A stretch of DNA of 64,000 nt from Hymenobacter piscis. GTDB taxonomy: Bacteria; Bacteroidota; Bacteroidia; Cytophagales; Hymenobacteraceae. The DNA lies in NCBI RefSeq assembly GCF_018760735.1, contig NZ_JAHHZN010000006.1, positions 1-64,000 of the forward strand, in the 5' to 3' direction. Shown in pieces: positions 56,319 through 64,000 of this stretch. How positions within the stretch are numbered: position 1 is the stretch's first letter; each line of letters begins with the position of its first letter. A model generated the notes under the pieces. It was given only the letters and a program-made list of their open reading frames with translations. It had not been told where the DNA came from and searched no databases. The position numbers were made by a program, and so were the translations under genes.

Positions 56319-56780
56319 CTAGCCGGCCAGCTTCACGTTGAAGGCGCTGGGACCTTTCTGGCCCATTTCCACCTCGTAGGAAACCTTATCGTTCTCCTTG
56401 ATGGTAATGCCGCCCAGGCTGTTGGCGTGCACGAACACGCTCTGCTGAGTGGCCGAATCCTTGATGAAGCCGTAGCCCTTGGAGTCGTTGAAGAAAGTTA
56501 CCGAGCCGGTACGAACCGGATCTTCCTCCTCCATATCCTCCTGGCGGATGGCACCGATACGGATGCTTTCCAGGGGAATCTCTTTCTTTTTCTTGGTCGG
56601 ATCCGGGGGAGTGTCCACGATGTTGCCGTTCTCGTCCACGTAGGCGAGCATCTCATCGAGGCCCTGGCCTTTGCTGGAATTAGCCTGGCGCTCCTCCTTC
56701 TTCTCCGCCTTTTCCTGGCGCTTCTTCAGTCGTTTCTTTTCGTTTTCCCTTTTGCCGAAGGTGGCCTGTGATCTACCCAT
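56319..56780 (-). CDS. Cold-shock-domain protein with charged N-terminus
   Basis: 153 residues from MGRSQATFGKRENEKKRL. The N-terminal half is very charged (Lys/Glu helix, about 8-50). The C-terminal 65 residues form a cold-shock domain: TGSVTFFNDSKGYGFIKD with RNP1-like KGYGFIKD, and SVFVHANSLG. Such proteins bind RNA/ssDNA as chaperones; this long form is common in Bacteroidota. Confidence 0.92.
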   Translation of the reverse strand: MGRSQATFGKRENEKKRLKKRQEKAEKKEERQANSSKGQGLDEMLAYVDENGNIVDTPPDPTKKKKEIPLESIRIGAIRQEDMEEEDPVRTGSVTFFNDSKGYGFIKDSATQQSVFVHANSLGGITIKENDKVSYEVEMGQKGPSAFNVKLAG

Positions 56781-57175
56781 ATGGTGTGTTTGATTGGTTT
56801 TAAGGTTCGCTCCGCAAAGCGAAATCAAAAGTGTAAAGCTTCTTTATCTGATCCTCAACGGAGCAGAATCTAGCAAAGTTCCTATATACGGCTCCAGGAG
56901 CCGAGGGAATGACCCGGCGGCCGGGCAAACCGGCCGGAAAGGCTGGTAGCCGCGCGGCGGAGGGAAGTTCCCGGACCGGTTGATAGCGGGTGCCATCAGG
57001 AGCGCCGGATAGCGCCGTGCGGGGGGGCACCCAAAGTAGCGAAAGTGGTAAAGTTACTCTTTAATTTCTGCAAACGGAAGCGGATAGCCGCAGAAATCCA
57101 CCCCGCTCGGCGGGCGCGGGCGGCCTCCCCACTAACGCCCGCCGGTGCCCCCCGAAAGGCAGGAGCCGGCTCCCC
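56781..57175. other. Intergenic region upstream of the cold-shock gene
   Basis: 395 bp. A minus-strand TAGGAACTTTGCTA element at 56871-56884 resembles a -7 box with extra spacing. The stretch around 56900-57000 has GC-rich dyads. It also holds the 3' flank of the TPM gene. No gene supported. Confidence 0.4.
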
Positions 57176-58702
57176 TTACCAGCTGCTGCCGGCCCCGCCG
57201 CCGCCCGAGTCGCCCCCGCTGCTGCTGGACCAGCTGCTGCCCGAATCCGACGACGACCCGGATGACCCTGAGGAGCCGCCCGAGGCGCTGGTGCTGATCT
57301 GGGCGATGGTGTAGCGCTCCAGGTCCTCATGGCCGCAGAAGGCGCACGCGTGCACCCGCCAGCCCCAGCCGGCGCGGTAGGTAGTGGCCTCTTCCATGAC
57401 CCGCTTGGGCCGGGGCTCGGCGGTGTGGTGGTGGCACTGGGTACAACGCTGGACGTCGGTGCCCGGGTTGAGGTAGTCGAGGGTGAGCGTGTGCCGGCAC
57501 TGGGGGCACTCCCACACGTCGTAGTCCACGGAATCGATGCGCTCCTCCACTACTTGGCCGGGCTGGAGGTGGGCGTCGTCGGCCTGCTCATCGAGCTTGT
57601 GCAGGAGTGTGGCGCAGGTGGGGCAGGGGTAGGGTGTTTCGCGGAGCTGGTGCAGGCGGCGGCGGTAGCGGGACCAGTACAGGGCCAGCCCCAGCGGAAA
57701 CAGGAACCGCAGAAACCCCAGCCCGTGGTGGCCCCGGTGCAGCAAACGGTACTGGGCGTGGCGGCTCGCCCGCACCGCCTCAGTGGCCGCCTGCCGGTTA
57801 AGGCGCCAGAAATAGCCGTGCACGTACAGGGCCAGCCAACCGTAGCAGAAGCCCACCACCACCCACGGCGAACGGGGCCAGGGCGTAAACAGGGCCAGCA
57901 GCACCAGGCCGGCCACCCCCGCGCCCCCCACCAGCAGCCACCAGCGGTAGGCCCCGGCCGCCTGCACAAACGCCAGCCTCACCGACAGCCCCACGAACAA
58001 CACGACACTGAGAAGCAAGGCCAGTGCCCCGGCGGTACTCCAGCTACCGGCCGGCTCCGGGGCGGCGGATGTACCAGCCTGCGCGTACTCCTCCGAAGCG
58101 TTTTCCGCTGCATCAGTCCCGGCTGAGTTGAACGACTGGACAAGGGTCAGGGAGTCGGCGGGGGCGGTTTCGGTGAGGGAGCCGGTGCGGAGCTGGCGGA
58201 GGGTGGCGGCCACGCCGGCTTGCACCGCCCCGTCGTAGTTGCGGGCGCGCAGGGCGGGTACCATGTAGCGCTGTTGAATGCGGTGGCAGAGGATGTCGGG
58301 CAGGTCGGCTTCCAGGCCGTAGCCGGTTTCAAACTCGATGCGGCGCTGGTCGAGCACGAGCAGGATGAGCAGGCCATTATCCTTTTCCGCATCCCCGATT
58401 TTCCAGCGGTGAAACAGCGCCGTGGCAGCCGTTTTGGGCGTTTCCTCCCCAATGCTGGCCGCCAGCACCACGTCGATGTGGGCCCGGCCGGCCTGGTCGA
58501 GGGCGCGCAGCGTGTCGTTGAGGGTCTGCACGGTGGCCGGGCGCAGCAGATGGCCGGGGTCACTGACGTAGGCCTGGCTCAGGGTTTTGGGGTCGGGGAT
58601 GGCCGTCAGGTAGGCCGCCGCGGCCGGGTCGGGGTCCGTGGACTGGCAGGCCGGCAGCAGCAGCCCCAGCCACAGGGCCAATAGCAGGGAAAAGTAGCGC
58701 AT
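57176..58702 (-). CDS. TPM-domain lipoprotein with zinc-ribbon and Gly/Ser tail
   Basis: 508 residues. Lipoprotein signal (MRYFSLLLALWLGLLLPACQS). A TPM domain (about 40-170: YVSDPGHLLRPATVQTLNDT, KDNGLLILLVLDQRRIEFET) is followed by three to four membrane segments (about 225-325), two CxxC pairs (YPCPTCATLL, VWECPQCRHT, VQRCTQCHHH) and a C-terminal Ser/Gly-rich tail ending GGGGAGSSW. This resembles YgcG-type TPM proteins, thought to be involved in envelope or photosystem repair-like roles; the function is unknown in Bacteroidota. Confidence 0.85.
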   Translation of the reverse strand: MRYFSLLLALWLGLLLPACQSTDPDPAAAAYLTAIPDPKTLSQAYVSDPGHLLRPATVQTLNDTLRALDQAGRAHIDVVLAASIGEETPKTAATALFHRWKIGDAEKDNGLLILLVLDQRRIEFETGYGLEADLPDILCHRIQQRYMVPALRARNYDGAVQAGVAATLRQLRTGSLTETAPADSLTLVQSFNSAGTDAAENASEEYAQAGTSAAPEPAGSWSTAGALALLLSVVLFVGLSVRLAFVQAAGAYRWWLLVGGAGVAGLVLLALFTPWPRSPWVVVGFCYGWLALYVHGYFWRLNRQAATEAVRASRHAQYRLLHRGHHGLGFLRFLFPLGLALYWSRYRRRLHQLRETPYPCPTCATLLHKLDEQADDAHLQPGQVVEERIDSVDYDVWECPQCRHTLTLDYLNPGTDVQRCTQCHHHTAEPRPKRVMEEATTYRAGWGWRVHACAFCGHEDLERYTIAQISTSASGGSSGSSGSSSDSGSSWSSSSGGDSGGGGAGSSW

Positions 58703-58878
58703 AGAGCAACAGCGGGCCTAGTGGCCCGGCCGCTAAACTAAGCAGGTCTGCTGATTCCGGTGGGGTAGCCCGAAGGGACGCCGGCAACTGAAGGAACGTC
58801 ATGCCGGGCATGCGGCACATCGAGCCAGGGACCGAAGAATTTCGCGTGTTACCGTTGGGCGGGCACTCTGCGCTTCTG

Positions 58879-59496
58879 CTACGCCGGTTCCACCAGTGCC
58901 ACCGCTGCCGCGTCGGGCGCGAGCAGGGCCGGCACCTCGCGCACTTCCCCGGCCGCCAGCGCGGCCAGTCCGATTTCCCCGATGCGGACCCGCACCAGGC
59001 GCAGGGTGGGGAAGCCCACGGCGGCCGTCATCTTGCGCACCTGCCGGTTTTTGCCTTCCGTCACGGTGATGCTCACCCAACTGGTGGGCCCGTGCCGGTC
59101 GTCGCGGATTTTGCGGGTGCGGGGCGGCAGCGTGGGCGGGGCCGGCAGGCGGCAGGCGGCGCAGGGCAGGGTCTGGTAGATGCCCCCATCCACGCCAATA
59201 TCGACGCCGGTTTGCAGCCGGGCCACGGCCTCGTCGGTGATGAGGCCGTCGACCTGGGCGTAGTATTCCTTTTCCACGTCCTTGCGCCGGATTCGCTCAC
59301 TTACCCGGCCGTCGGTAGTCAGCAGCAGCAGGCCCTCACTGTGCTCATCGAGGCGGCCGATGGCCATGGTGCCGGCCGGGAAATCGTGCAGCTCGCCCAG
59401 GAATTTTTTGCGGCGGGCCTCGCGGGCGTCTTCGCTGCGGAACTGACTAAGATAGCCGAAGGGCTTGTGGAGCAGGAAATGGCGGTGTTCACTCAT
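58879..59496 (-). CDS. rRNA pseudouridine synthase, RluE-like
   Basis: 205 residues from MSEHRHFLLHKPFGYLSQF. The catalytic Asp50 lies in AIGRLDEHSEGLLLLT. The KPFGYLSQF start and EGKNRQVRKMTAAVG motif are typical of RsuA/RluB/E/F-type enzymes. There is no S4 domain, as in RluE. It converts a uridine in rRNA to pseudouridine. A TACCTTTG box ends 6 bp before the start codon; the longer frame to 59778 is not needed. Confidence 0.92.
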   Translation of the reverse strand: MSEHRHFLLHKPFGYLSQFRSEDAREARRKKFLGELHDFPAGTMAIGRLDEHSEGLLLLTTDGRVSERIRRKDVEKEYYAQVDGLITDEAVARLQTGVDIGVDGGIYQTLPCAACRLPAPPTLPPRTRKIRDDRHGPTSWVSITVTEGKNRQVRKMTAAVGFPTLRLVRVRIGEIGLAALAAGEVREVPALLAPDAAAVALVEPA

Positions 59497-59502
59497 GGCC
59501 CG

Positions 59503-59510
59503 CAAAGGTA
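59503..59510 (-). promoter_or_regulatory. -7 box TACCTTTG before the pseudouridine synthase
   Basis: A perfect match with only 6 bases between the box and the ATG at 59496. The message is probably leaderless or nearly so. Confidence 0.6.
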
Positions 59511-59671
59511 CGCCCGCGGGCCGGGGCTTGTGCAAGAGCCGGCACCAACCGGCCCGCATCCGCCGGGGCGTCTGCGGGCCGGTCGGCTGGTGCGGCCTCC
59601 GGCCAACGGAAACCGCCCTCCGAAGCAACAGCTCGTGCAGTGATTTATTGGGTGAGGAAACGGGCCCGGGG

Positions 59672-60331
59672 CTACCGATTGGTTTTCGTGCGGTTGTGAA
59701 TGTCGCTGGCGCCCGAGGCGTGGGAGGTGAGCTGCCGGGCCGAGACGGAGGCATCGGAGGCGCCGCTGGCCTGCACATCGGCCTGCTGGCTTTGCAGGTC
59801 GCTGGCCTTGTAGTCGCTGCTGCCGCTGAGGCGCACCTGTTGGCGGTCGGCGCGGCCGCGCAGCTCCACGTCGGAGGCCCCGCTGGCCGTTACCGTGAGC
59901 TGGCGGGTGTTCAGGCCCAGCGTCACGTCGGAGGCCCCGCTGGCTTTGATGGTGAACTCATCGGCCTCGAAGGTGGAAGTGCTCCTGACGTCGGAAGCCC
60001 CGCTGGTTTCAATGCCGCGCAGGCGTGGGCAGGTCACGTACACGGTCACTTTATGCGTGCTGAACCAGCTGGATGGGGCGTCCTTGGCCCGGTAGATGGT
60101 GAGCGTACCATCCTGAACTTCGGTTTTGATATAGGGCTCCAGCTCCCCGTCGGTGACCACTTTTACCTCGGTGGTGGCGCCCTGGGTGAGCACCACGTCG
60201 CAGGCCCCGCTGGCCCGCAGCTTCTCAAAACTGCCCACGCTGCGCCGCTGCTGGGCGTGGCCGGTGCTGAGGATACCACAACTGAGCAGGGCTACGGCGG
60301 CCCCGGCGCGCAAAAGAGAAACAGTACGCAT
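59672..60331 (-). CDS. DUF2807 (GIN-domain) secreted protein
   Basis: 219 residues from MRTVSLLRAGAAVALLSCG (signal peptide). The rest is a right-handed beta-structure with repeated SGASDV units (ETSGASDVRSTS, KASGASDVTLGL, TASGASDVELRG, QASGASDASVSA). DUF2807 proteins are called putative auto-transporter adhesin heads; real function unknown. Exported, probably to periplasm or surface. Confidence 0.88.
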   Translation of the reverse strand: MRTVSLLRAGAAVALLSCGILSTGHAQQRRSVGSFEKLRASGACDVVLTQGATTEVKVVTDGELEPYIKTEVQDGTLTIYRAKDAPSSWFSTHKVTVYVTCPRLRGIETSGASDVRSTSTFEADEFTIKASGASDVTLGLNTRQLTVTASGASDVELRGRADRQQVRLSGSSDYKASDLQSQQADVQASGASDASVSARQLTSHASGASDIHNRTKTNR

Positions 60332-60542
60332 AGCACAGAAAATTAAGAAGGTGGAGAAATACGGCGGACAAGCAAGCAGATGCGGGCCGGGCTTCAACCG
60401 TTGCCCGGCCCGCCCGGAAAGTTTGTCGCCGCGGCCCGGCGGCCGGCTACAACCCGCGGGCAAGCCCCGCCGTATCAGCCCTCATTATAGCCGGCGGCCT
60501 ATATGGCGCCGGGCTGTTTCTTCTTCCATCTGACTCTTTTGC

Positions 60543-61178
60543 ATGCATAAGTCCCTCCTTTTGTTTTCCGCCGCGGCCAGCCTGGCCGTGGTTTCCTGCA
60601 ACCAGGATAAGCAGGCCGCCGTGGATGCCGCCACCACGCCCTCGGCCGATACGGCCGTAGTGGTCGACGATGACATGGCGTACCGCGCCGATGCCGACCG
60701 CGTCATCACCCGCGTAGCCAACGACCTCGACCTGCGCGATACCACCGTGGTATCCACTATCGGCCGAACCTACTATACCCGGGGGCGCCGTCTGGCGGAG
60801 GTGAACAACCGCTACACCACCGACACCACCGGCCGCTACGCCGCCCTGCGGGCCGTGAACGACGAAACGGACAACGCCGTGAAAATGGCCGTGTCGGACG
60901 AGCAGTACAACACGTACAGCGCCAACCGCGAGGTGTATTATGAAGGCACGCCCTACACCGTGGTGGCGGTGCGCGAGCCGGCCGCGGCCGCTCCGGCCCG
61001 CCGCACGGGCCCCAGCATCGTGAAGTACGACAAGAAGAAAAACGGCGAAACCAAAATCGTGTACTCGAATGGCAAAACCGTAAAAATCGATAAGGATGGC
61101 GACACGAAAGTGGAGTATCCTAACGGCACCAAAGTAAAGCGCGACGCCGACGACGGCGAAGTGAAAGTGAAACGGTAA
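60543..61178 (+). CDS. Lipoprotein with Tcp10-like repeats
   Basis: 211 residues. Lipoprotein signal MHKSLLLFSAAASLAVVSCN. The middle (about 45-140) is helical and acidic. The C-terminal 50 residues have beta repeats, NGETKIVYSNGKTVKIDKDG and DTKVEYPNGTKVKRD, similar to the Tcp10 C-terminal repeats. It is divergent from the DUF2807 gene and convergent with the response regulator. Confidence 0.75.
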   Translation: MHKSLLLFSAAASLAVVSCNQDKQAAVDAATTPSADTAVVVDDDMAYRADADRVITRVANDLDLRDTTVVSTIGRTYYTRGRRLAEVNNRYTTDTTGRYAALRAVNDETDNAVKMAVSDEQYNTYSANREVYYEGTPYTVVAVREPAAAAPARRTGPSIVKYDKKKNGETKIVYSNGKTVKIDKDGDTKVEYPNGTKVKRDADDGEVKVKR

Positions 61179-61205
61179 CCCCCCCGGTTTCCGAAGCTGC
61201 AAAGC

Positions 61206-61244
61206 AAAAAGGCCGCCGCACCCGACTGGTGCGGCGGCCTTTTT
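61206..61244. terminator. Bidirectional terminator
   Basis: A 15-bp stem with A5 and T6 outer runs, between the convergent genes ending at 61178 and 61283. Confidence 0.9.
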
Positions 61245-61282
61245 TGCTGCCCGATACACTTCCGTCGGCGGCGCGGAACGGC

Positions 61283-61988
61283 TTACTTCTTGAAATACGC
61301 CAGCAAATCGGCCCGGTGGGAGTTGCCGATGGGCAGCAGGGTGTTGTCGAGCAGCAGCACGTTGTCGGGCTGGAGCATGCGGATGTGGGCGGCGGCCACA
61401 ATGAAGGAGCGGTGCACCCGCACGAAGGCCGGGCCCAGCACCGCCACCATTTCCTTCATGGTGTGGTGCAGCAGGTAGCTTTTGGTGGCCGTCGTGATTT
61501 TCACGTAGTCCTTGCAGCCCTCCACGTACACAATGTCGCGGTGGGGGACTTTGAGCAGGCCCTGGCGTTTCTTCACCAGCAGGTATTTTTCCTCGGTGGT
61601 GTCGGCGGGGGGGCACGGGCTGGGTGGCGGGCAGGCGGGCCACGGCCTTCATGAACCGCTCGTAGCTGAAGGGCTTGAGCAGGTAGTCGAGCACGTCCAG
61701 CTCGTAGCCCTCGTAGGCGTACTCACGGTAAGCGGTGGTCAGCACGGTTTTGGGCGGGTGGGTGAGGCTTTTCAGGAAGTTCAGGCCCGTTACCAGTGGC
61801 ATTTCAATATCCAGAAACAGCAAATCCACGGGGTGCTGGGCCAGGTGCTCGTAGGCTTCCATGGCGTTGCGGCACTTGCCCGTGAGCGTGAGCCCCGGCG
61901 TCTGGCCGATGAACTGGGTAAGCACCTGGTGGGCCAGCGGCTCATCATCCACAATCAGGCAACGAACGGGGGCGGGAGTAGTGGTCAT
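61283..61988 (-). pseudogene. LytTR response regulator, frameshifted at a seven-base run
   Basis: The N-terminal receiver (Asp60 in LLFLDIEMPLV) runs in one frame. The LytTR domain (DIVYVEGCKDYVKI, AFVRVHRSFIVAAAHI) is in another. The switch is at a run of seven G on the plus strand (61607-61613). Removing one base would give a continuous protein of about 234 residues across VPPADTTEEKYLLVKKRQG. As written the receiver runs into a long unrelated frame. The paired kinase is at 62159-63289. This is either a sequencing error in a homopolymer, a real mutation, or phase variation. Confidence 0.85.
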
Positions 61989-62030
61989 TGAATAGGTGAT
62001 GAGGTAATGGAGTGATGAGGTGATAAAGAG

Positions 62031-62129
62031 AACGTCATGCTGAGCGAAGTCGAAGCATCTCTACCGCTTCGTTGCAGTCGTAATCCAACGAAGCGGTAGA
62101 GATGCTTCGACTTCGCTCAGCATGACGTT
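62031..62129. repeat. Perfect 44-bp inverted repeat
   Basis: Arms 62031-62074 and 62086-62129 are exactly complementary with an 11-base loop. The repeat lies between the kinase and regulator genes, in the same operon direction. The outer sequence GTCATGCTGAGCGAAGTCGA resembles that of the inverted repeat at 34351-34450. Confidence 0.97.
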
Positions 62130-62158
62130 GTTTTTACATGACGTTTTGCTACAGACAA

Positions 62159-63289
62159 CTACACCCGCAGCGTCAGCTCGGCGCGGTAGCGGCCGTTGTG
62201 CTCGGTGAGGTGCAGCTCGTGGGCGTTGGGGTAGTACAGGTTCAGGCGCTGGCGGATGTTCTGGAGGCCGATGCCGCCGCTACGGCGCGGGGCGGCGGCC
62301 GGGGCTTCGGGCAGCATGTCGTTTTCGATGAGGAAGTGCAGGCGGCCGGGCGAGGTGGTGAGGGTGGCCAGCACGGTGGCCGCGTCGGAGAAGTGGTGGC
62401 GGCCGTGCTTGAAGCTGTTCTCCACCAGCGGCAGCAGCAGCAGCGGCGGCACCTGCACGCCGGCCGCGTCGCCCACGGCCCGGAACTCCACCCGCGCCCC
62501 GGCGTACTTGCGCTGCTCCAGCTCGAAGTAGTTGGCCATGAATTCTACTTCCTCGGCCAGCGGCACCCGGGCCTTACCGCTGTCGTAGAGCACGTAGCGC
62601 ATCAGCTCCGAGAGCAGCAGAATGAAGCGCGGCGTTTCGGACGAGCCGGCCAGACTCAGGCCGTAGATGCTGTTGAGGGTGTTGAACAGAAAGTGGGGCT
62701 GCAGCTGGGCCTTGAGCTGCTCCATCTGCAGGGCCAGGTGCTCCTTCTCGAGGTGGCGGCGGCGGTATTCCTGCTGGAAAGCAAACCGCACGAAGGCCAC
62801 GCAGCTGAAAGCCAGCAGATCGGTGAGCAGCAGCCCAAGGTGGGGCAGGCCGATTGTGGGCAATGCGCCGCTGGTCCAGAGGTAGCCCTGGTGGTAGTAC
62901 CGGGCCAGCAGCGGCGGTTGGGCAACGTGCTGAAACAGGCCGTAGCTCAGTACCATATTCAGCTTCATGCCCCACCAGACATACACCAGGCTAGCCACTC
63001 CCAGCGGCAGGTAGCGGCGGCGGCGCAGCAGCAGCGGCAGCAGCCCCCGGTAGTAGGGCACCAGGTAGAGTGAAGCCAGCAAGGCAAACAGCACCAGCTG
63101 CGGGTAGGGAAACAGGTAGGAATGGCGCAGGTTGGCCTGCTCGGCGCTGGACGTCAGGCGGGTGGCTCCCTCTATAAACACGCTGTACTTGTACAGCCCG
63201 ACGTACAGCGCCCACACCAGCCCCTCGAATACGAGCGGAAAGCGGCTGGGCCGGTCGGGGGCGGAAGGAGGGAGGGAGGGCGTTTGCAT
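62159..63289 (-). CDS. LytS-type sensor histidine kinase
   Basis: 376 residues. Four to five membrane helices fill the first 180 residues. A coiled linker leads to the phospho-acceptor His in AQLQPHFLFNTLNS (about residue 200), the N box LVENSFKHGRHH and the G box GGIGLQNIRQRL. The partner is the frameshifted regulator at 61283-61988. It is divergent from the outer-membrane receptor gene at 63518, which may be a target. Confidence 0.93.
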   Translation of the reverse strand: MQTPSLPPSAPDRPSRFPLVFEGLVWALYVGLYKYSVFIEGATRLTSSAEQANLRHSYLFPYPQLVLFALLASLYLVPYYRGLLPLLLRRRRYLPLGVASLVYVWWGMKLNMVLSYGLFQHVAQPPLLARYYHQGYLWTSGALPTIGLPHLGLLLTDLLAFSCVAFVRFAFQQEYRRRHLEKEHLALQMEQLKAQLQPHFLFNTLNSIYGLSLAGSSETPRFILLLSELMRYVLYDSGKARVPLAEEVEFMANYFELEQRKYAGARVEFRAVGDAAGVQVPPLLLLPLVENSFKHGRHHFSDAATVLATLTTSPGRLHFLIENDMLPEAPAAAPRRSGGIGLQNIRQRLNLYYPNAHELHLTEHNGRYRAELTLRV

Positions 63290-63517
63290 GGGCCCAAGTT
63301 GGCGGATTTTCTGGCCGACTTCCGCATGCCAACGGCCGGATTTCGACCAATGGGGGGGATTTTTTCGACTAAAAATCCGGGCCGGCTACTTGGTCGGGCC
63401 GGGGCCGGGCATGGTCGAAAAACGCGTTGGAAACGCTTCGGGAGGCGGTTGCTTTGTCCCATTCCCAGCCGGCTAGCGGTTGGCTTCTCCCTCCACTTCC
63501 TTCTTATTTCCAGCCCC

Positions 63518-64000
63518 ATGAAAACTGCTCCCGCCGCCCTGCTCTTCGTTGCTGCCCTGGCCGCCGTGCCCGCTGCCGCTACTGCCCAAACTACTGCTGC
63601 TGCTGCCTCGGCCGGCCGGCAAGCCCCGGCCGCCGCCCTGAGCGGCACGGCCACCGACAGCCTCACCCGGCAGCCCCTGCCCTTCGCCACCATCGTGGCC
63701 AGAAAAAGCACCGACCCGGCTTTCGTGCTGAGCACGATGACCGACGAGAAGGGCGCGTTCCGCTTCGAGGGCCTGGCGGCCGGAACCTACAACCTGCTGG
63801 GGACCTATATCGGGTACCAAAGCCGCACGGTCGAGTCGGTGGTGGTGCGGGCGGATGGGGCCGGCACCCAGGGCCTGACGATTAGCCTGGCGCCGGACCA
63901 GCAAGTGCTCCAGGAGGTCAAGGTAGTCGGCAACCGGCCGTTTATTGAGCTGCGCGCCGATAAAGTGGTGCTCAACGTGGCCGAAAGCCCCATCGCCCAG
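63518..64000 (+). CDS. Outer-membrane receptor (TonB-dependent type), 5' part
   Basis: 161 codons before the window ends. Signal peptide MKTAPAALLFVAALAAVPAA. A carboxypeptidase-regulatory-like domain (about 40-125: LSGTATDSLTRQPLPFATIV, GTYNLLGTYIGYQSRTV) is followed by the start of a plug (EVKVVGNRPFIELRADKVVL). It resembles outer-membrane beta-barrel proteins of Bacteroidota. The barrel lies outside the window. Confidence 0.85.
   Translation, partial: MKTAPAALLFVAALAAVPAAATAQTTAAAASAGRQAPAAALSGTATDSLTRQPLPFATIVARKSTDPAFVLSTMTDEKGAFRFEGLAAGTYNLLGTYIGYQSRTVESVVVRADGAGTQGLTISLAPDQQVLQEVKVVGNRPFIELRADKVVLNVAESPIAQ

Noticed and set aside
60447..61600. Long minus-strand frame continuing from the receiver domain into unrelated sequence
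   Set aside because: The real continuation (LytTR domain) is in another frame at 61283-61576; the long frame is the result of the shift at the seven-G run and lies opposite the lipoprotein gene.

Overview
The window looks like chromosomal DNA from a Hymenobacter-like member of the Bacteroidota (Cytophagales). The genome is GC-rich. Promoter -7 boxes fit the Bacteroidota pattern TAnnTTTG, often as TACCTTTG just before a start codon. TonB-dependent receptors, type IX secretion tails, LytS/LytTR two-component pairs, group III truncated haemoglobins and a flexirubin/aryl-polyene-type gene set all point the same way. No rRNA or tRNA gene, CRISPR array or insertion sequence was seen.

Region 1 (1-20.8 kb) is the accessory and most interesting part. 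At the left edge are two tandem small genes with an identical 20-residue N-terminus, probably RiPP precursors. Next come a TPR-like periplasmic protein and a TonB-dependent receptor. A tight twelve-gene minus-strand operon (13.8 to 3.5 kb) encodes tyrosine ammonia-lyase, ketoreductase, thioesterase, ketosynthases, ketosynthase-like partners, an acyl carrier protein, a phosphopantetheinyl transferase, two dehydratases and an acyl-activating ligase. That is enough to make an aryl-polyene acid from tyrosine. Beside it lies a lanthipeptide-type locus: a 44-residue precursor with no cysteine, a LanC-like protein that lost all three zinc ligands, a full-length LanB dehydratase and a LytS/LytTR pair. 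A promoter block of about 50 bp is shared by the receptor gene, the aryl-polyene operon and the precursor gene. The three units are therefore probably one regulon that makes and handles an unusual product: a dehydrated, ring-free peptide, perhaps acting with or joined to an aryl-polyene acyl chain (inference).

Region 2 (21-45.8 kb) is mostly housekeeping and environmental response: a NERD/WG-repeat membrane protein, a 3D-domain protein, an MRJP-like lipoprotein, 2-oxoglutarate dehydrogenase E1 and E2 with E3 further right, a xenorhodopsin-type rhodopsin, two group III truncated haemoglobins, a six-hairpin glycosidase, an EamA transporter, an M1 peptidase, and a Crp/Fnr regulator next to a group of three roadblock-like proteins with an FNR-like site upstream.

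Region 3 (45.8-64 kb) begins with an AT-rich AlbA_2/Schlafen-like gene, a dead gene fragment and an array of small palindromes. It continues with two paralogous metzincin proteases and a GH64-type glucanase, all carrying type IX secretion tails; two of them share a nearly identical crystallin/CBM6 module. Then come a cold-shock protein, a TPM-domain protein, a pseudouridine synthase, a DUF2807 protein, a lipoprotein, a LytS/LytTR pair whose regulator is frameshifted at a run of seven G, and the start of an outer-membrane receptor.
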